From Celoporthe dispersa (Eukaryota > Ascomycota > Sordariomycetes > Diaporthales > Cryphonectriaceae), in NCBI GenBank assembly GCA_016584495.1, contig WAID01000013.1, positions 1,674,001 to 1,738,000 of the forward strand: a DNA stretch of 64,000 nucleotides, in the 5' to 3' direction. The notes under the pieces were generated by a model. That model worked only from the letters and a program-made list of their open reading frames with translations. It made no database searches and was not told the origin of the DNA. Below, one piece after another: positions 1 through 11,316 of this stretch. The translations under genes and the position numbers were made by a program. Positions within the stretch are counted from its first letter, which is position 1. Each line of letters begins with the position of its first letter.

Positions 1-3000
1 CCGGCCCGCTCGCCAAACTCCTTCAACCTCTTCACGGCGCCCAGGCTCATCTCCAGCTGCACCCAGCACTGCACGACAGTGTTGAGCCAGTCACCAAGCG
101 ACATGAGCGCCACAAGCCCTGCACCCACGAGCCCTGCGCCGCCACGGCCCCGTGCTGCCGCCAGCGCCGTGAAAGCCACCGCGACGGCCGCGACCACCAG
201 CTTCATCACGAGGTTGAGCCACATGCCCATGGCCTGCCGCAGGTACATCGGCCTGAGCGCATCGTCCAGGCGCTGGCGGTTCTGCGCCGCATACGCCGCG
301 GCCCAGCCCAGCGCGCGGATCGAGGTGATGCCGCGCACGGCGTCGGCGAACTGCGCGTACAGAGGCGACTTGTTCTCGAGCTCCAGGAGGCGCAGCTGGC
401 GCGAGGTGCGTAGGTAGTATCTGGCGACAGCACTCAGCGCCGCGGCGACGAGAGGGCAGGCGAGCAGGATCGGGGGCGTGCCGATGGTGATGACGACGGC
501 CTGGCCGAGGAGAAGACACCCGACGGCGAAGGTGTTCGTGACCAGGGCCGGAAGGGAGGTGTCGACGAGGTTCATGTCCTGCGAGAAGTAGCTCACGATG
601 ACCCCGGCGTCGGTTTCCGTCAGGTAGCGCAAGGGGGCGTGCATCAGCGCGGTCACGGCGCGGTGGTGGAGCACCGAGCCTGAGAGCCTGGCCATGCCGA
701 CGAGGGTGATGGCGACGTAGGTGCACAGGCTTGTGAGTGCCAGGCTGTTGGTGGCGGCATAGATGCCGAGATAGAAGGCGTTGATGCGGCTGAGCGGGCC
801 GGGGACGGCGAAGGTGTTCTCGGCCCAGGTCTTGAGCCATACCGCGCCTGCGTTTGCGAAGAAGCCGAACGAGAGGCCTGTGGCGATGGCGGCGATCATC
901 AAGGGCGCGCCAATGGACGAGAAGTAGTGGACATAAATGTCTGTCCCATTCAGCACGCGAGAGTGATCCTCTTTGCGCTCTTCTTCGACCTCGCGGCTGT
1001 CACCGGCGGGGACCTCGTCTTCTGTCTTCTGGGCTTCTTCGTCCTCTCCTAGGTTCAACGTCACCTGTCGGTCCTGGAGGACTTCCTCGGGGCCGCCTTG
1101 ATGGAGCACCCGGCCCTCTGTGCTTAATGCGACCACACGCTGGGCCAGGGACAGGTACCGGATGGAGTGCGTGGCCCAGACGACGGTGGCTCGTCTGCGA
1201 ACGAGAAAGCCCTCGGGACGGAATAGGCGTCGGACTATTTCATCAGCGGTCGGCCGGTCAAGGCCCACGGTGAAATCATCCAGGATGTAGGTGTCGGTCT
1301 CGAGATACAGAGCGCGCGCGAGGGCGACCCTTTGCTTCTGGCCGCCGCTGAGAGTGACGCCTCCGCTGCCGATCTCCGTCGCGTCTCCCTTTGGCAGCTT
1401 GCGAAGGTCGGCTTTGAGCAGGACGGCGTCTAGAACTTCGTCGTACAATACACCGTCGAAGGTATCGAACCCGATTATGTTGGACCTGATGGTCCCGTTG
1501 ACAAGAAAGGCCGTCTGGTCACAGTAACCGATCCGGTGGTGCCGCTGGTGGAATCTGACGGTGCCTTGGGCGAATGTGGCTTCGCCCAGGAGCGCCTTGC
1601 ATAGTGTCGATTTTCCAGACGCCACTGGGCCCGTCAAGATGGTGGTTTGGGATTTAGGAAGAGTCAGGTTCAAGTCCTGAAGCTGCCACTTGTCCTGCGT
1701 CCAGCCCACCTTGAAACTGTCGAGCGTGATCGCAGGGATATCTCGCTCATCAGCAGCAATCGGCGAGGCTGACTCGAAGACCCGGTAGTCTGCGCGCTGC
1801 TCTCTGTCAAGGAACTCCTGGACACGGCCCAGGCTCGTGAACGCAGTCACCATGAACGGCACTCTTTGGAACAGCTGGCTCAGGGGCGAGGTGATCAACC
1901 GCAGGTACGACAAGCTCGCAAAGATCTGCACCAACCCCAGCCGCCGCCCGGCAGCCAGCACAAACGTCGCGACGGGGACCAGATACTCGGGCGCAAAGGC
2001 GTTGAGGATTGAAAACACCATGATCATCCGGTACGAAGTCCCAGCATCAATCTCTTGCTCCCTCGCGCCCTGCAGCGAGACAGCTGTGGCCTCGGCCTGG
2101 CCTGAGATCTTTATGGGCTTCATGTTGGACACCACCGCGCTCGTCAGCGTCACCCTGCCCTCGGTGTGTGCCGTCCACCTGGCAATCCTCTGCCCGGCGA
2201 GACTGCTGATCCAGATCGTCAAGAGAGCACACATTATCACGCCGACGATGGGGACCAGGAAGGCCGGGCCGAGTTGCAGGTGCAGGAACCAGGCCGCGAG
2301 GACCGCCTCGAGCGTGTTGGCCCAGACCTCGTGGAAGGCACTCAGGCCCTCATCGATGCGCTCGACGTCTGTGCTCATGAGGGTCAATACTGCTGTGTCC
2401 AGGTTCGCAGAGCTGAGCTCGGTGGACTTTTTGGAAGACGGCGGTTGCGAGGGCGCTGCGGATCTTGGTGAAGGCGCGGTTGTTAAGGTAGTTGAAGGAT
2501 GTGGTCGACAGGGCGATGCCGCCGTATATGCAGATGCTGGCCAGGATCAAGGCGGGCCTGGTGTTGTCGTCGTCGACCAAGGAGGGCTCGTCCTGCAGGT
2601 AGCCGACGAGTCTTTGGATGAAGAAAGGCTGGCAGAAGGAGAAGAAGAGCACGGCGACACGGCTCGGGATGGGGATGAGGAGAGACCACCAGAAAGATTT
2701 GACCAGTGCGCTTAGCAGCCATCTCCGTGATGCAGAGCCCGTCTCGTCCTGCCATCTCCTGCTAAAGTTTCTCGAGACTATATCCGCCGAAAGCTGGGTG
2801 TCAAGAGGGTAGAGGTCCTCCGTGTCGAGGATCTTGCGGTTGCCCAGGCGGATCAGAGGATTGAGCCATGATACAAGTGCCAGTGAGAAGAGGCCGCTTG
2901 TCTCTTCAGGGCTGGTCTCTCGTGGTCTTGCTGTGTCTGGGTGTCTCTTTGGCATGGCCTCCAGGATCGCAATGATTGCTGTGAGAACCAGGCTAGTGGT

Positions 3001-3637
3001 GAACAAGATGGTGTAAGCATCGCCACCGAACACCAGCCAAGATGTTCGAGCCCGAATGGTTCCTAGGCACAGCGACAGAATGAGGTATGCACTCAGCAAG
3101 AGTGAGGGTCTCAGTCGCCTTGTGTGTTCATAAAATGACAGCAGGCTCATGGGCGCAATAGTCAGGATGGACATTGCCGCAGAAGCGATCCTCCAGTGGC
3201 TCAGAGGAGCGTGGGGCCTCAGGATTGTAGAAATGACAGCCACATTGACAATTCCCAGTACAAAGATCATAGACTATACTGCTGTCAGGCATTTTTGCAT
3301 CGAATCACGGGCAGGAATGTAATCATCAGCTTACAAGCTTGCTGAAGCTGAGAGCTGACCCTTTGATGGTGTCTTGCGCGCGGCTCTTTCTCAAGGACAG
3401 TATCCGGAAGATTGCGAAGACGACGAACAGAGACGATGGAGCAATTGATAAAACGCTCTCTTCGAACAATGTAAAGTCGAAGCCTCTTTGGCAATGCTGC
3501 ACCAATGGACCGAAGCCCTCATCGGCAGAGCATATTGAGAAGCTACTCATTCCGTCGTGCAGCGTGGTGTCTAGGGCGGCGAGAGGGTTCTGGGAGGACT
3601 TGGCCAGGTCAACGTTTGGCGGTGCCCAGCTGTCCAT
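1..3637 (-). CDS. ABCC-type (MRP-like) multidrug ABC transporter, 3' truncated by window edge, one internal frameshift
   Basis: Plasma- or vacuolar-membrane ATP-driven exporter of the MRP/ABCC family. Exon 1 is 3637..3335, an intron follows at 3334..3274 (GTAAGC...TATAG), and exon 2 runs from 3273 to the left edge. The N-terminus has several hydrophobic segments typical of the TMD0 of fungal ABCC proteins. TMD1 and NBD1 follow. NBD1 carries Walker A GPVASGKST (about 1640-1590), signature LSGGQKQR (about 1365-1325), Walker B YILDD, with the second Asp in place of the catalytic Glu as usual in ABCC NBD1, and H-loop ATHS. TMD2 has begun when the window ends, so NBD2 lies outside. The reading frame changes at the A5 run at 2428-2432 (minus strand). 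Removing one A joins ...AVFQK to STELSSANLD and restores the family motif. The gene is divergent from the GH94 gene across a 1.4 kb gap. The exported substrate cannot be told from sequence. Confidence 0.88.
2428..2432 (-). other. Single-base frameshift in the ABC transporter (A5 homopolymer)
   Basis: Upstream of this run the frame reads ...RSALATAVFQK. Downstream the conserved ABCC sequence KSTELSSANLDTAV and VERIDEGLS continues in another frame. One A fewer (A4) makes the two halves continuous, so an assembly indel is the simplest explanation. A true null allele is the alternative. Confidence 0.7.
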
Positions 3638-5080
3638 GGCGGTTGATGTTGATATCCAATTGGGGCTTTGGATAACAGGCTGGGAAAGCGGAGGGTAGTC
3701 TGGCCTCTCTATATGTTTACTTATAACTCCATGGGGTCGGGACGCGTGGTTTCGTTGCCTGTCATTGCTGTATGCAGCGAATCTCTCGGTGTAATTGGTA
3801 AGATTTGGCCGGTGCAGCTACGCCCGTATTATGAATTATTACCTGCAGGATGATGAGAAACTTATGTTTGGGGTGTATGTGCAACGCAAAGAATGTGTAC
3901 ACGGCAATACGTGATTGCTAGGCAACATGATGGCGCGTCTCTGTCGGCGAGCTCGATTGAGCGGTTGAGGCGTCTTATCTGGTGGCCGTTGGTCAGCATA
4001 CTCGCTGCCTAGGTCGAGGGATTCGACGGACTGAGGGGACTTGTTCTAGTTAGACCCGCACGACTTAGAAAAGATGCCTCGCTTTAGATCACGCTTACTT
4101 TGGTGCTTTTGGTGGTCAATGTAGGCAACGGAGAAAACGTCTTCGGAGGGTGTTGCCCTTGGAGGGCGGCCTGTCCAGTGCCGAGCCCTGAGCAAATGGT
4201 TACCTATCCTAGCAGCTTGCCGCCTTGATGACCCCATTTGTCTCTTTTCCTGTCTCTTTCCGTCTTTACTTCTTTTAATTGGTTGATCTAAGCATACGCA
4301 TAAGGAAATGATGGTTCCAAGTATAGAAAAACAAGAAGAAATGAAAGGAAAAGACGGACAAAGCAGAGAGTGATTAGCAAGACAAAATATTGACTAATAT
4401 TAAAAGCTTTCTACGTTTTGACAGACTTCTGAAATCAAGATATTTTCAGCTCGTCCGTCCCCTTCACGGAAATGCGGTAATGACACAAGCTCAGTCTCAC
4501 CTTGACCTGTAGACCACTTGTGCCCTCAAACGACAATAAATATCCTGAAAATTCTTGACGCTGGTTTGAATTTATCTCCTATACTGTTAATTACTTCAGT
4601 CCTCGAGACATCACCTTGAGGGCCGAGTTTAGTGTTGCAATAACTATCAGCCGTGTCTGCATTTTTCATGCTGCTGGATGGTTGTAACTCAGTGGGAATA
4701 ATTCCTCCTCAAAGAACCATCATATCGTCACCTGAGCACAGATGAAGGTTCCGAAGTTTTGCCTTGTCCCCTTCTACTCGCATGGTGTTGAATTAAGGCT
4801 AAATCCTCCGACAGGGACTGATTTTCTTGGAGGCCCTATAACCGGCTCTTACACCACTTAAAATTAAGTCTCGTCTGGCTCACGCGGGAAGATCTGCCGT
4901 TAGTTCCTACAGCACACCTAGGTATTCATTCTGCCTTCGTTTATATTCCAGGCAGAGAATGCCGGCCTCCTCTTTGGAATCTGACGGGCCCATTCCTCCC
5001 ATGCATCGCAAGATCAACACTCATTCATATGGCATCGTAGGCGGACTAGTCATCCCTCAAAGCCCTCTTTGTGATTCGTT
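3638..5080. promoter_or_regulatory. Divergent intergenic region between ABC transporter and GH94 gene
   Basis: About 1.4 kb without a credible ORF. The centre (about 4240-4950) is clearly AT-richer than the flanking genes and holds several TATA-like stretches. It must contain the promoters of both divergent genes. I see no tRNA, repeat or transposon remnant in it. Confidence 0.5.
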
Positions 5081-7489
5081 ATGCCCTCGCCAGACGAGCC
5101 CTCCCATCTCCTCGGCCCAACCGACCATGGAGATCGCTACGAGCTCACCAGCCCCACTGCCCTCCCAAAGGCCGGCGGCTTCCTCTGGAACAAGAAGATG
5201 ATGATCCACCTCACCTGCCGCGGCCACGCCACCGCGCAGTACATGCAGCCGGAGCCGGCCAAGTATGCGCACGCGCCCAACATCGAGGCCAAGACGTTCA
5301 TGCAGCCTGAACAGAACTACTACGCCCACCACCCGGGCCGCTTCGTGTACGTCAAGGACGAGGAGGTGGGATCGATCTTTTCTGCGCCCCATGAGCCCGT
5401 GCGGGCCAGGCCGGAACGGTTTGTGTTCTCTGTGGGAAAGAGTGATGTCTCCTGGACGGTCGAGGGGCTGGAGGGGGTGAGGTTGGAGATGGTGTTGACG
5501 CTCCCGACGCATGATGTGGCTGAGCTGTGGACCATAAGGGTCACCAACGTGTCGTCGTCTTCCCGTGGGAGGAGGAGGAAGATCAGCATCTATCCTTACT
5601 TCACGATCGGGTACATGTCGTGGATGAACCAGGGCGCAGAGTACAGGGAGGACCTGGGCGGGATCGTCGCGAGCAGCGTGACGCCGTACCAGAAGGCGGA
5701 GGACTACTTCAGGAACAAGAAGCTCAAGGACAAGACGTATTTCCTCTGCAGCGCCCCGCCGACCTCGTGGGAAGCCCGGCAGCAGGCTTTCGAAGGGGAG
5801 GGCGGCCTCCACGCGCCCTCTGCGATACTGGAAGCCCCAGAGCTGCAGAGGAGCAACGCACGGTACGAGACACCCGCTGCGGTAGTGCAATACCGCCTCG
5901 ACCTTGCGCCGGGTCAGAGCCAGACATACCGCTTCATGTTCGGCCCCGCCCTAGACGACACCGAGATCCAGGCCCTGAGGAGCAAGTATCTTCACGAGGA
6001 GGGCTTCTCGGCAGCCTCCAGCGAGTACCAGTCCTACATCCGCGAGGGCACAGGCTGTCTCGGTATCGAGACCCCCGACCCGCACCTCGACGATTTTGTC
6101 AACAACTGGCTCCCGCGACAGGTCTTCTACCACGGCGACGTGAACCGCCTGACGACCGACCCGCAGACGCGCAACTACCTCCAGGACAACATGGGGATGG
6201 CGTACATCAACCCGCCCGTGGCACGCAGGGCTATCGTGACAGCCCTGTCGCAGCAGGAAGAAACGGGCGCCATGCCGGACGGCGTACTGCTTCTCCCGGA
6301 CGCGGAGCTCAAATACATCAACCAGGTCCCGCACACGGACCACTGTGTCTGGCTGCCGGTGGCCCTCGGGGTGTACCTGGACGAGACGGCCGACTTTGGT
6401 CTGCTCGAGGAGAGCATCCGAGATGCTCATGGAAAGACCTTCACCGTGCTGGAGCGCATGTGCCGCGCCATGGACTGGCTGCTCTCGGACAACGCCCGGG
6501 ACCACCGCGGCCTGAGTTACATTGCCCAGGGCGACTGGTGTGACCCGATGAACATGGTCGGGCTCAAGGGCAAGGGCGTGTCTGGCTGGCTGACCGTGGC
6601 AACGGGGTACGCACTGAAGCTCTGGGCGGGCACCTGCTCGCAGGTTGGCAGGTCAGACCTGGCTGTGAGATACACAGAGGGGGCCAGGGAGGTGAACGAG
6701 GCTGCCAACAAGCACCTCTGGGACGGGGACTGGTTCGCACGGGGCATCACGGACGACGGCGTGTCGTTTGGCGTGAAGACGGACGCCGAGGGGAGAATCT
6801 GGCTGAACCCTCAGGCCTGGTCGATCCTGGGAGGTGCTGCGGGGAAGACACAGATCGAGAAGATGCTGCCGCGCGTTGACGAGATGCTGGGGACGCCGTA
6901 TGGCGCGCTGATGTTCTGGCCTCCTTTCAGCGGGATGCGGGACGACATTGGGCGGGTGACGCAGAAATTCCCCGGCCAGGGCGAGAACGGCGCCGTGTAT
7001 AACCATGCCGCGGCGTTCTATATCCACGCTCTATACAGCATCGGCCAGGCGGACCGTGCTTTTCAGCTGCTCAGACAGATGCTGCCTGGCCCGGGCGAGG
7101 AGGACTACGTGCGCAGAGGACAGCTGCCGGTGTATATCCCGAACTACTACCGAGGTGGGTGGAAGGAATTACCAGACAGGGCGGGGCGGTCCAGTCAGCT
7201 GTTCAACACCGGGACTGTGTCGTGGGTGTATCGGAGCTTCATCGAGGGCCTGTGTGGTCTCCGTGGGGATGCTGAAGGGTTGCGGGTGGAGCCACAGCTG
7301 CCGTCGGGTTGGGAGGGGATGAGGGTGGAAAGGTCGTTCCGTGGGGCTCACTTCCATGTGGATATCCGGCGCGGTGACGTAAAGACTGTCGAGGTCAAGC
7401 TGGACGGTCACAGGCTGCCTGAAGCGCATGTCACTAATGTCCAGGCCGGAACGACATATCAGGTATCGGTCACGGTGCCACAAGAATAG
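5081..7489 (+). CDS. ndvB: GH94 phosphorylase, probable cellobionic acid phosphorylase (NdvB-type)
   Basis: Single-exon gene of 802 aa, the size of the fungal cytosolic GH94 enzyme known from Neurospora crassa, which phosphorolyses cellobionic acid to glucose-1-phosphate and gluconate. The N-terminal beta-sandwich (about 20-330) contains WTIRVTN and the aromatic IGYMSWMNQG segment. The (alpha/alpha)6 catalytic domain starts near PHLDDFVNNWLPRQV. It contains GDWCDPMNMVG at residues 484-494, corresponding to the GDWND motif of GH94, so Asp488 is the candidate general acid. Also present are NPQAWSIL and ENGAVYNHAAAF, matching the conserved ENGA...H region that helps bind phosphate. There is no signal peptide, consistent with a cytosolic enzyme fed by a sugar-acid transporter. 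It is convergent with the alcohol dehydrogenase (113 bp apart). Specificity for cellobionic acid rather than cellobiose or another beta-glucoside is inferred from family size and taxonomy, not from a diagnostic residue. Confidence 0.85.
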   Translation: MPSPDEPSHLLGPTDHGDRYELTSPTALPKAGGFLWNKKMMIHLTCRGHATAQYMQPEPAKYAHAPNIEAKTFMQPEQNYYAHHPGRFVYVKDEEVGSIFSAPHEPVRARPERFVFSVGKSDVSWTVEGLEGVRLEMVLTLPTHDVAELWTIRVTNVSSSSRGRRRKISIYPYFTIGYMSWMNQGAEYREDLGGIVASSVTPYQKAEDYFRNKKLKDKTYFLCSAPPTSWEARQQAFEGEGGLHAPSAILEAPELQRSNARYETPAAVVQYRLDLAPGQSQTYRFMFGPALDDTEIQALRSKYLHEEGFSAASSEYQSYIREGTGCLGIETPDPHLDDFVNNWLPRQVFYHGDVNRLTTDPQTRNYLQDNMGMAYINPPVARRAIVTALSQQEETGAMPDGVLLLPDAELKYINQVPHTDHCVWLPVALGVYLDETADFGLLEESIRDAHGKTFTVLERMCRAMDWLLSDNARDHRGLSYIAQGDWCDPMNMVGLKGKGVSGWLTVATGYALKLWAGTCSQVGRSDLAVRYTEGAREVNEAANKHLWDGDWFARGITDDGVSFGVKTDAEGRIWLNPQAWSILGGAAGKTQIEKMLPRVDEMLGTPYGALMFWPPFSGMRDDIGRVTQKFPGQGENGAVYNHAAAFYIHALYSIGQADRAFQLLRQMLPGPGEEDYVRRGQLPVYIPNYYRGGWKELPDRAGRSSQLFNTGTVSWVYRSFIEGLCGLRGDAEGLRVEPQLPSGWEGMRVERSFRGAHFHVDIRRGDVKTVEVKLDGHRLPEAHVTNVQAGTTYQVSVTVPQE

Positions 7490-7602
7490 AGCACCCGTTT
7501 GCGAGACTGTGACGGATGAAGCATGCCGGGGCATTGACAGCTCTTTCTTTGTTATCGGGATATAAACAGGTCTTGAAACTTTAGAAGAAGGCATAGACAG
7601 GT

Positions 7603-8987
7603 CTAGTCCCATCTGATGATGGGTTTGATTACCTGGGCAGGTCCGTCAGTCATATCCAAAGACAGAAGGTGTTGAGATGGTGTGTTACCTTTCCCTCCTG
7701 CATGTCGTGCAAGGCCTGTTTGAAATCCTTGATCGAGTAGACCTTGCAGAGCTTATCGATTGGAAACCTGCCATTCTGATGAAGCTCGATAAGTTCCGGC
7801 AGAAACTATCATGGCAGAGATGTCAGCACGCACATGCACGGGGGGCATAATTAGTGTGCATAGAGGGACCTCCAACCTCAGATGGCGTCGACTGCCCCTC
7901 GATGACCGACCGAAACGTCTTGTTATTCAAGAAAAAGGGAAGAGCATCCAGGGTGAGTTTGAAGTCGGGAGGAGGCACGCCCACCGAGACAGCCGTCCCA
8001 CCGTAGCCAATGCAGTCCAGAGCAGCCTGGAGAGCACGAGGGTTACCGCTGCAGTCGATGGCAACGTCTGCACTGCCGCCCGTGATCTCCTTGAGCCGAG
8101 TAACAAGGCCGTCCCCCTCCTTGGCTGCGTTGACGGTATGGGTGGCGCCAAGGTCCGCGGCCAGCGCCAGCTTGCTGTCGACGACGTCCACGCCGACCAG
8201 CTGGCGCACTTCCAGGTGCGCAGCAGCCATCAGGGCCGCGAGCCCCACGCTCCCCAGGCCGAAGATGACCACGCGCGCGCCCTTGGTCGGCCGGATGGCG
8301 TTGAGGATGGTGCCCGCGCCGGTCTGGAAGCCACAGCCCAGCGGGGCATAGCAAGGGAGCATGTCCGGCACGGGGCACTTGACCACGCTGTAGCCCTGGA
8401 CGACCGAAAGACGGGCAAAGGAGGAGTGGCCAAAGAACTGGCCGCGGACGGCCGTACCGCCATCTCGGAGCCTGGCAGGCGTGCTCCCGTCCTCGAGCCT
8501 CACGGCCCTGAAGTTCAGGCTGTTGTGCTGCATGCAGAAGGTGGGGCGTCCTTCGAGACACGGCGTGCATCTCTGGCAGGTGGTCCAGGACAGGAGGACC
8601 TGGTCGCCCACCTGGAGGGACTTGTCCTTGACGTCTGCGCCGATGGCCCTGACGATGCCTGCGCCTTCGTGGCCGAGGATGACAGGATACTCTGGGATGG
8701 GCAGCTGGCCATTCTGCACGACAATGTCCTGAGGGTCTATTGTCAGCATTACTATTCTCAGGCTATGGGAGGGGAAAAGAAGAAGAGAAAAAAAAAAGGA
8801 AAACAGGGTGGCAGGAAGGGGGGGATTAGAATACTCATATACTCACCGTGTGGCATATCCCTGAATACTTCATCTCAACCAGCAGCTCATTTCCCCGGAC
8901 CTCATCCAGCACAATAGGAACGAGCTTGAAATCATCTCCAGGACAGGCCACAACAAATGCCTCAGTCTCAATATTAGTAGGAGACAT
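7603..8987 (-). CDS. Zinc-dependent MDR alcohol dehydrogenase (aryl-alcohol dehydrogenase-like)
   Basis: NAD(P)-dependent oxidation/reduction of a primary or benzylic alcohol. Four exons: 8987..8847, 8728..7877, 7805..7689 and 7632..7603, giving 379 aa. Introns are 118, 71 and 56 nt, and all junctions keep frame. Catalytic zinc ligands are Cys45 (GICHTD), His67/Glu68 (GHEGAG) and Cys179 (LGCGFQTGAG). Structural zinc ligands are Cys98, 101, 104 and 112 (CQRCTPC...C). The Rossmann motif GLGSVG spans 204-209, and Asp228 at the end of beta-2 favours NAD over NADP. The C-terminal exon encodes VIKPIIRWD before the stop. The motif set is that of benzyl/aryl-alcohol dehydrogenases within the MDR superfamily. 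The exact substrate is unknown. It lies tail-to-tail with the GH94 gene. Confidence 0.9.
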
Positions 8988-10010
8988 CTTCTCTAATAAA
9001 TGTAGCCTCTAGGCCTCATCTGCTGTGAAGAGGAGGAGGAGAAGAAGAAGAAGAAAGGGGGAGAGAGCGAAGGAGGGAGGGAGAGAGAGAGAGACCCAGA
9101 CGGGACCAGCGGGTGCTCAAGAGCCAAGTATGTGTGCTAGATGACCTTGGGATGATCCCTTCTCCCCCGCATCGTGGCTAACCCAGTGGCTTGCCCGCCC
9201 AGTCAGGGCCATCATGCGGGGTTGTCATGATGAATTCACCTTCATAGCCATCTCTGGCACTTCAGGTTCTGTTCCTGAGCCAAGATCTAGGAGCAGGACC
9301 ATCAGGTCACGAGGTCGCACTGATTGACCGGCACATTTGGGTTGATAGCTTTGGTGTTGGAGATGATTAACACCAAGTTGCTCGGTAGTTCGCTCGGCTT
9401 CCCCCATCCATCGCCTCTATGGGGAGTTCGTGTGGGGGGGAGGGGGTCTTGGGGCCCAAAGAAGAAGGAAAAAAAAAAGGGTTTCTCTAGCGTGTTAAAC
9501 CATGCTCATAATGACCATTATAGAATCACATAAAATGGTCTTGTTGCTAGGCTAGAGGTGGGTAGAATGGTGGTGAAGAGAAGAGCTTGGGGACAAATGA
9601 AGAATCAAAGGGCATCGTCAGTTTGCATGGTGCAGTGTAGAGGCAGGGAAGAAGGTGGAATGTGCTGACTAAGTAAGCGTCACTTCCCTCTACAGTACGG
9701 TTCTGACCCCAGGCAGCTCCGACCCAAACCTGGAGCCAACACGGTCCTCACCCCTCCTCCTCCCAAGTAAACTAGCTTGGACTTTTTTGTCTCTTTTATT
9801 GCCACGGAAGTGCAGCTTTGGTATTGGCGCATTTCTCTCCCTTCCACACATACAAATACCACACACACACATATATATATCACATCTGCTCTCTCCACAT
9901 ATTTATTTGGATCAACAGACACACTTGCAGCTCATCTTTTTCTTAATTCATTCCATCTTACCCCTCCATCATCACCACCACCGCTGCCGCCGCCAACAAC
10001 AGCAGCCGCC
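8988..10010. other. Intergenic region with purine-rich low-complexity tract
   Basis: No credible gene. 9027-9095 is a GA/GGA-rich tract in the presumed leader of the alcohol dehydrogenase. 9930-10010 is a pyrimidine-rich leader directly before the ATG at 10011, typical of strongly expressed filamentous fungal genes. Short TA and CA runs occur near 9860-9885. Confidence 0.5.
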
Positions 10011-11316
10011 ATGGATGACCAGTTCGGTGGACGCACTGACGATGACCTCTTCGCTGACGAGTTCGAGCCTGTCGAGGACCAGTATGCAGCAGCACCACCA
10101 GCTGAGCCTGCACCTGCACCTGCTCCAGTGCCAGCTGCTGCACCGGCGCCAGCCCCATCCCCAGCTCCGGTCACCTCCCCCAACACCACCACTCAACCTC
10201 CTGCGACCGAGACCCAAGAGCCCCCAAGCATCCAGGCTCCCAGTGCTCCTCCTCCTCCCAGCTCTGTAACCTCACCAAAGGATGCCCCCAAGGGCCTCCT
10301 ACAGTCCCGACATGCCACCCAGGCACCACCTCCCTCCACACCTCGTGCCCCTCGGAACCACAAGCCCAATCATGCCCACAACAATGCCAACAACAATAAC
10401 AACAACAACAATGGCAATGTGGCCCCGAACAGCGGCCCCAAACCCTCGAGCCCCGCGTCTCATCCCCCCAAAAGGCAGAGCACAACAACAATAACAACAC
10501 CGAGCGCCGCCACCACGGATCCAAGCCGGGCTCCGACGCGCGCATGTCCTCGGGGTCCAACCCCAGGACCAAGCTCACCGAAGACGAGCTTGCCGACAAG
10601 ATGAGGAAGATGGCCGTCCTGAACGCCGAGCGGGCCGCCAAGTTCCAGGAGCAGGAGCAGGACAGGCAGTCCCACGAGATCGCCGTCGAGAAGGCCACCG
10701 CGGACGCCAAGAAGCGCCGTGCCGAGGAGGCGGAGCGCAGGAAGCGCGAGGCTGTGGACCGCCGGCAGATGGACGACGAGCGCGAGCGGAACCGGGAGCG
10801 CAAGCTCAAGGCCATGGAGGCCAAGGCCGGCGGCTCGTGGGACGAGGGCAAGGAGGAGCGGGCCGTGGAGGAGGAGAGGAAGCGGGGCGGGTACAACTTC
10901 CGCGGCGCCAACGGAGGTGTCCGCTCCTCCGCGCCCAGCCGGGGCGGTGGTCTGTCTGGCAGCAGGTTTGCTGTGACCGATGATACAGAATTCATGAACA
11001 GCGGCCGGGGAGGGCGCGGCAGGGAGAGAGGCGGGAGGGGGGACGCGGTGGTCGCGGAGGAGGGCGTGGAGGCTTCGGCTCGAGGGAGGATTATTTCGAC
11101 GCGCCGCCACAGCAAGCTGGACCCACGGCCGCACCCCCGAAGGAGACCGTCCTGAAGAACGAGGACTTCCCGGCGCTGCCCACCTCGTCGGCCCCGAAGG
11201 AAAAGAAGGCCGAGAACACGATCAAGGCAGATCTCGCCTCCCCTCTCTCACCTCTAGGCAAGTGGGACGAGGAGATGGAGTCTCACGACGAAAAGAACGC
11301 CGCGGCTCAGTCCTAG
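10011..11316 (+). CDS. RGG-rich, charged putative RNA-binding protein; two homopolymer frameshifts
   Basis: Conserved filamentous-fungal protein of unassigned function. It reads in three frames that join into one protein. Residues 1-150 are acidic, then Pro/Ala-rich, then poly-Asn. A conserved charged region follows (NPRTKLTEDELADKMRKM, then alternating KR/EE helices around 10600-10870, probably a long helix or coiled coil). Next comes a Gly/Arg region with GRGGRGRERGG and DDTEF, and a C-terminus with NEDFPALP, a motif seen in many fungal mRNA-binding proteins. Frame changes fall at the C6A4 run 10464-10473 (one base missing) and the G6 run 11037-11042 (one G missing). Correcting both gives a continuous ORF ending at 11316. 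RNA binding is inferred from the RGG boxes and composition. The coding sequence from 10544 is very GC-rich and strongly codon-biased. Confidence 0.72.

Noticed and set aside
91..840. 249-aa minus-strand ORF rich in Arg/His/Pro
   Set aside because: Shadow frame of the ABC transporter TMD2 coding frame; no domain and biased composition.
1837..2715. 292-aa plus-strand ORF
   Set aside because: Antisense to the ABC transporter, composition not protein-like.
5527..6543. 338-aa plus ORF inside the GH94 gene
   Set aside because: Alternate frame of a clear GH94 gene.
7811..8917. 368-aa plus ORF
   Set aside because: Antisense to the zinc alcohol dehydrogenase, whose exons, splice sites and zinc ligands are all intact.
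10171..11115. 314-aa minus ORF
   Set aside because: Antisense to the RGG protein; low-complexity Ser/Arg shadow.
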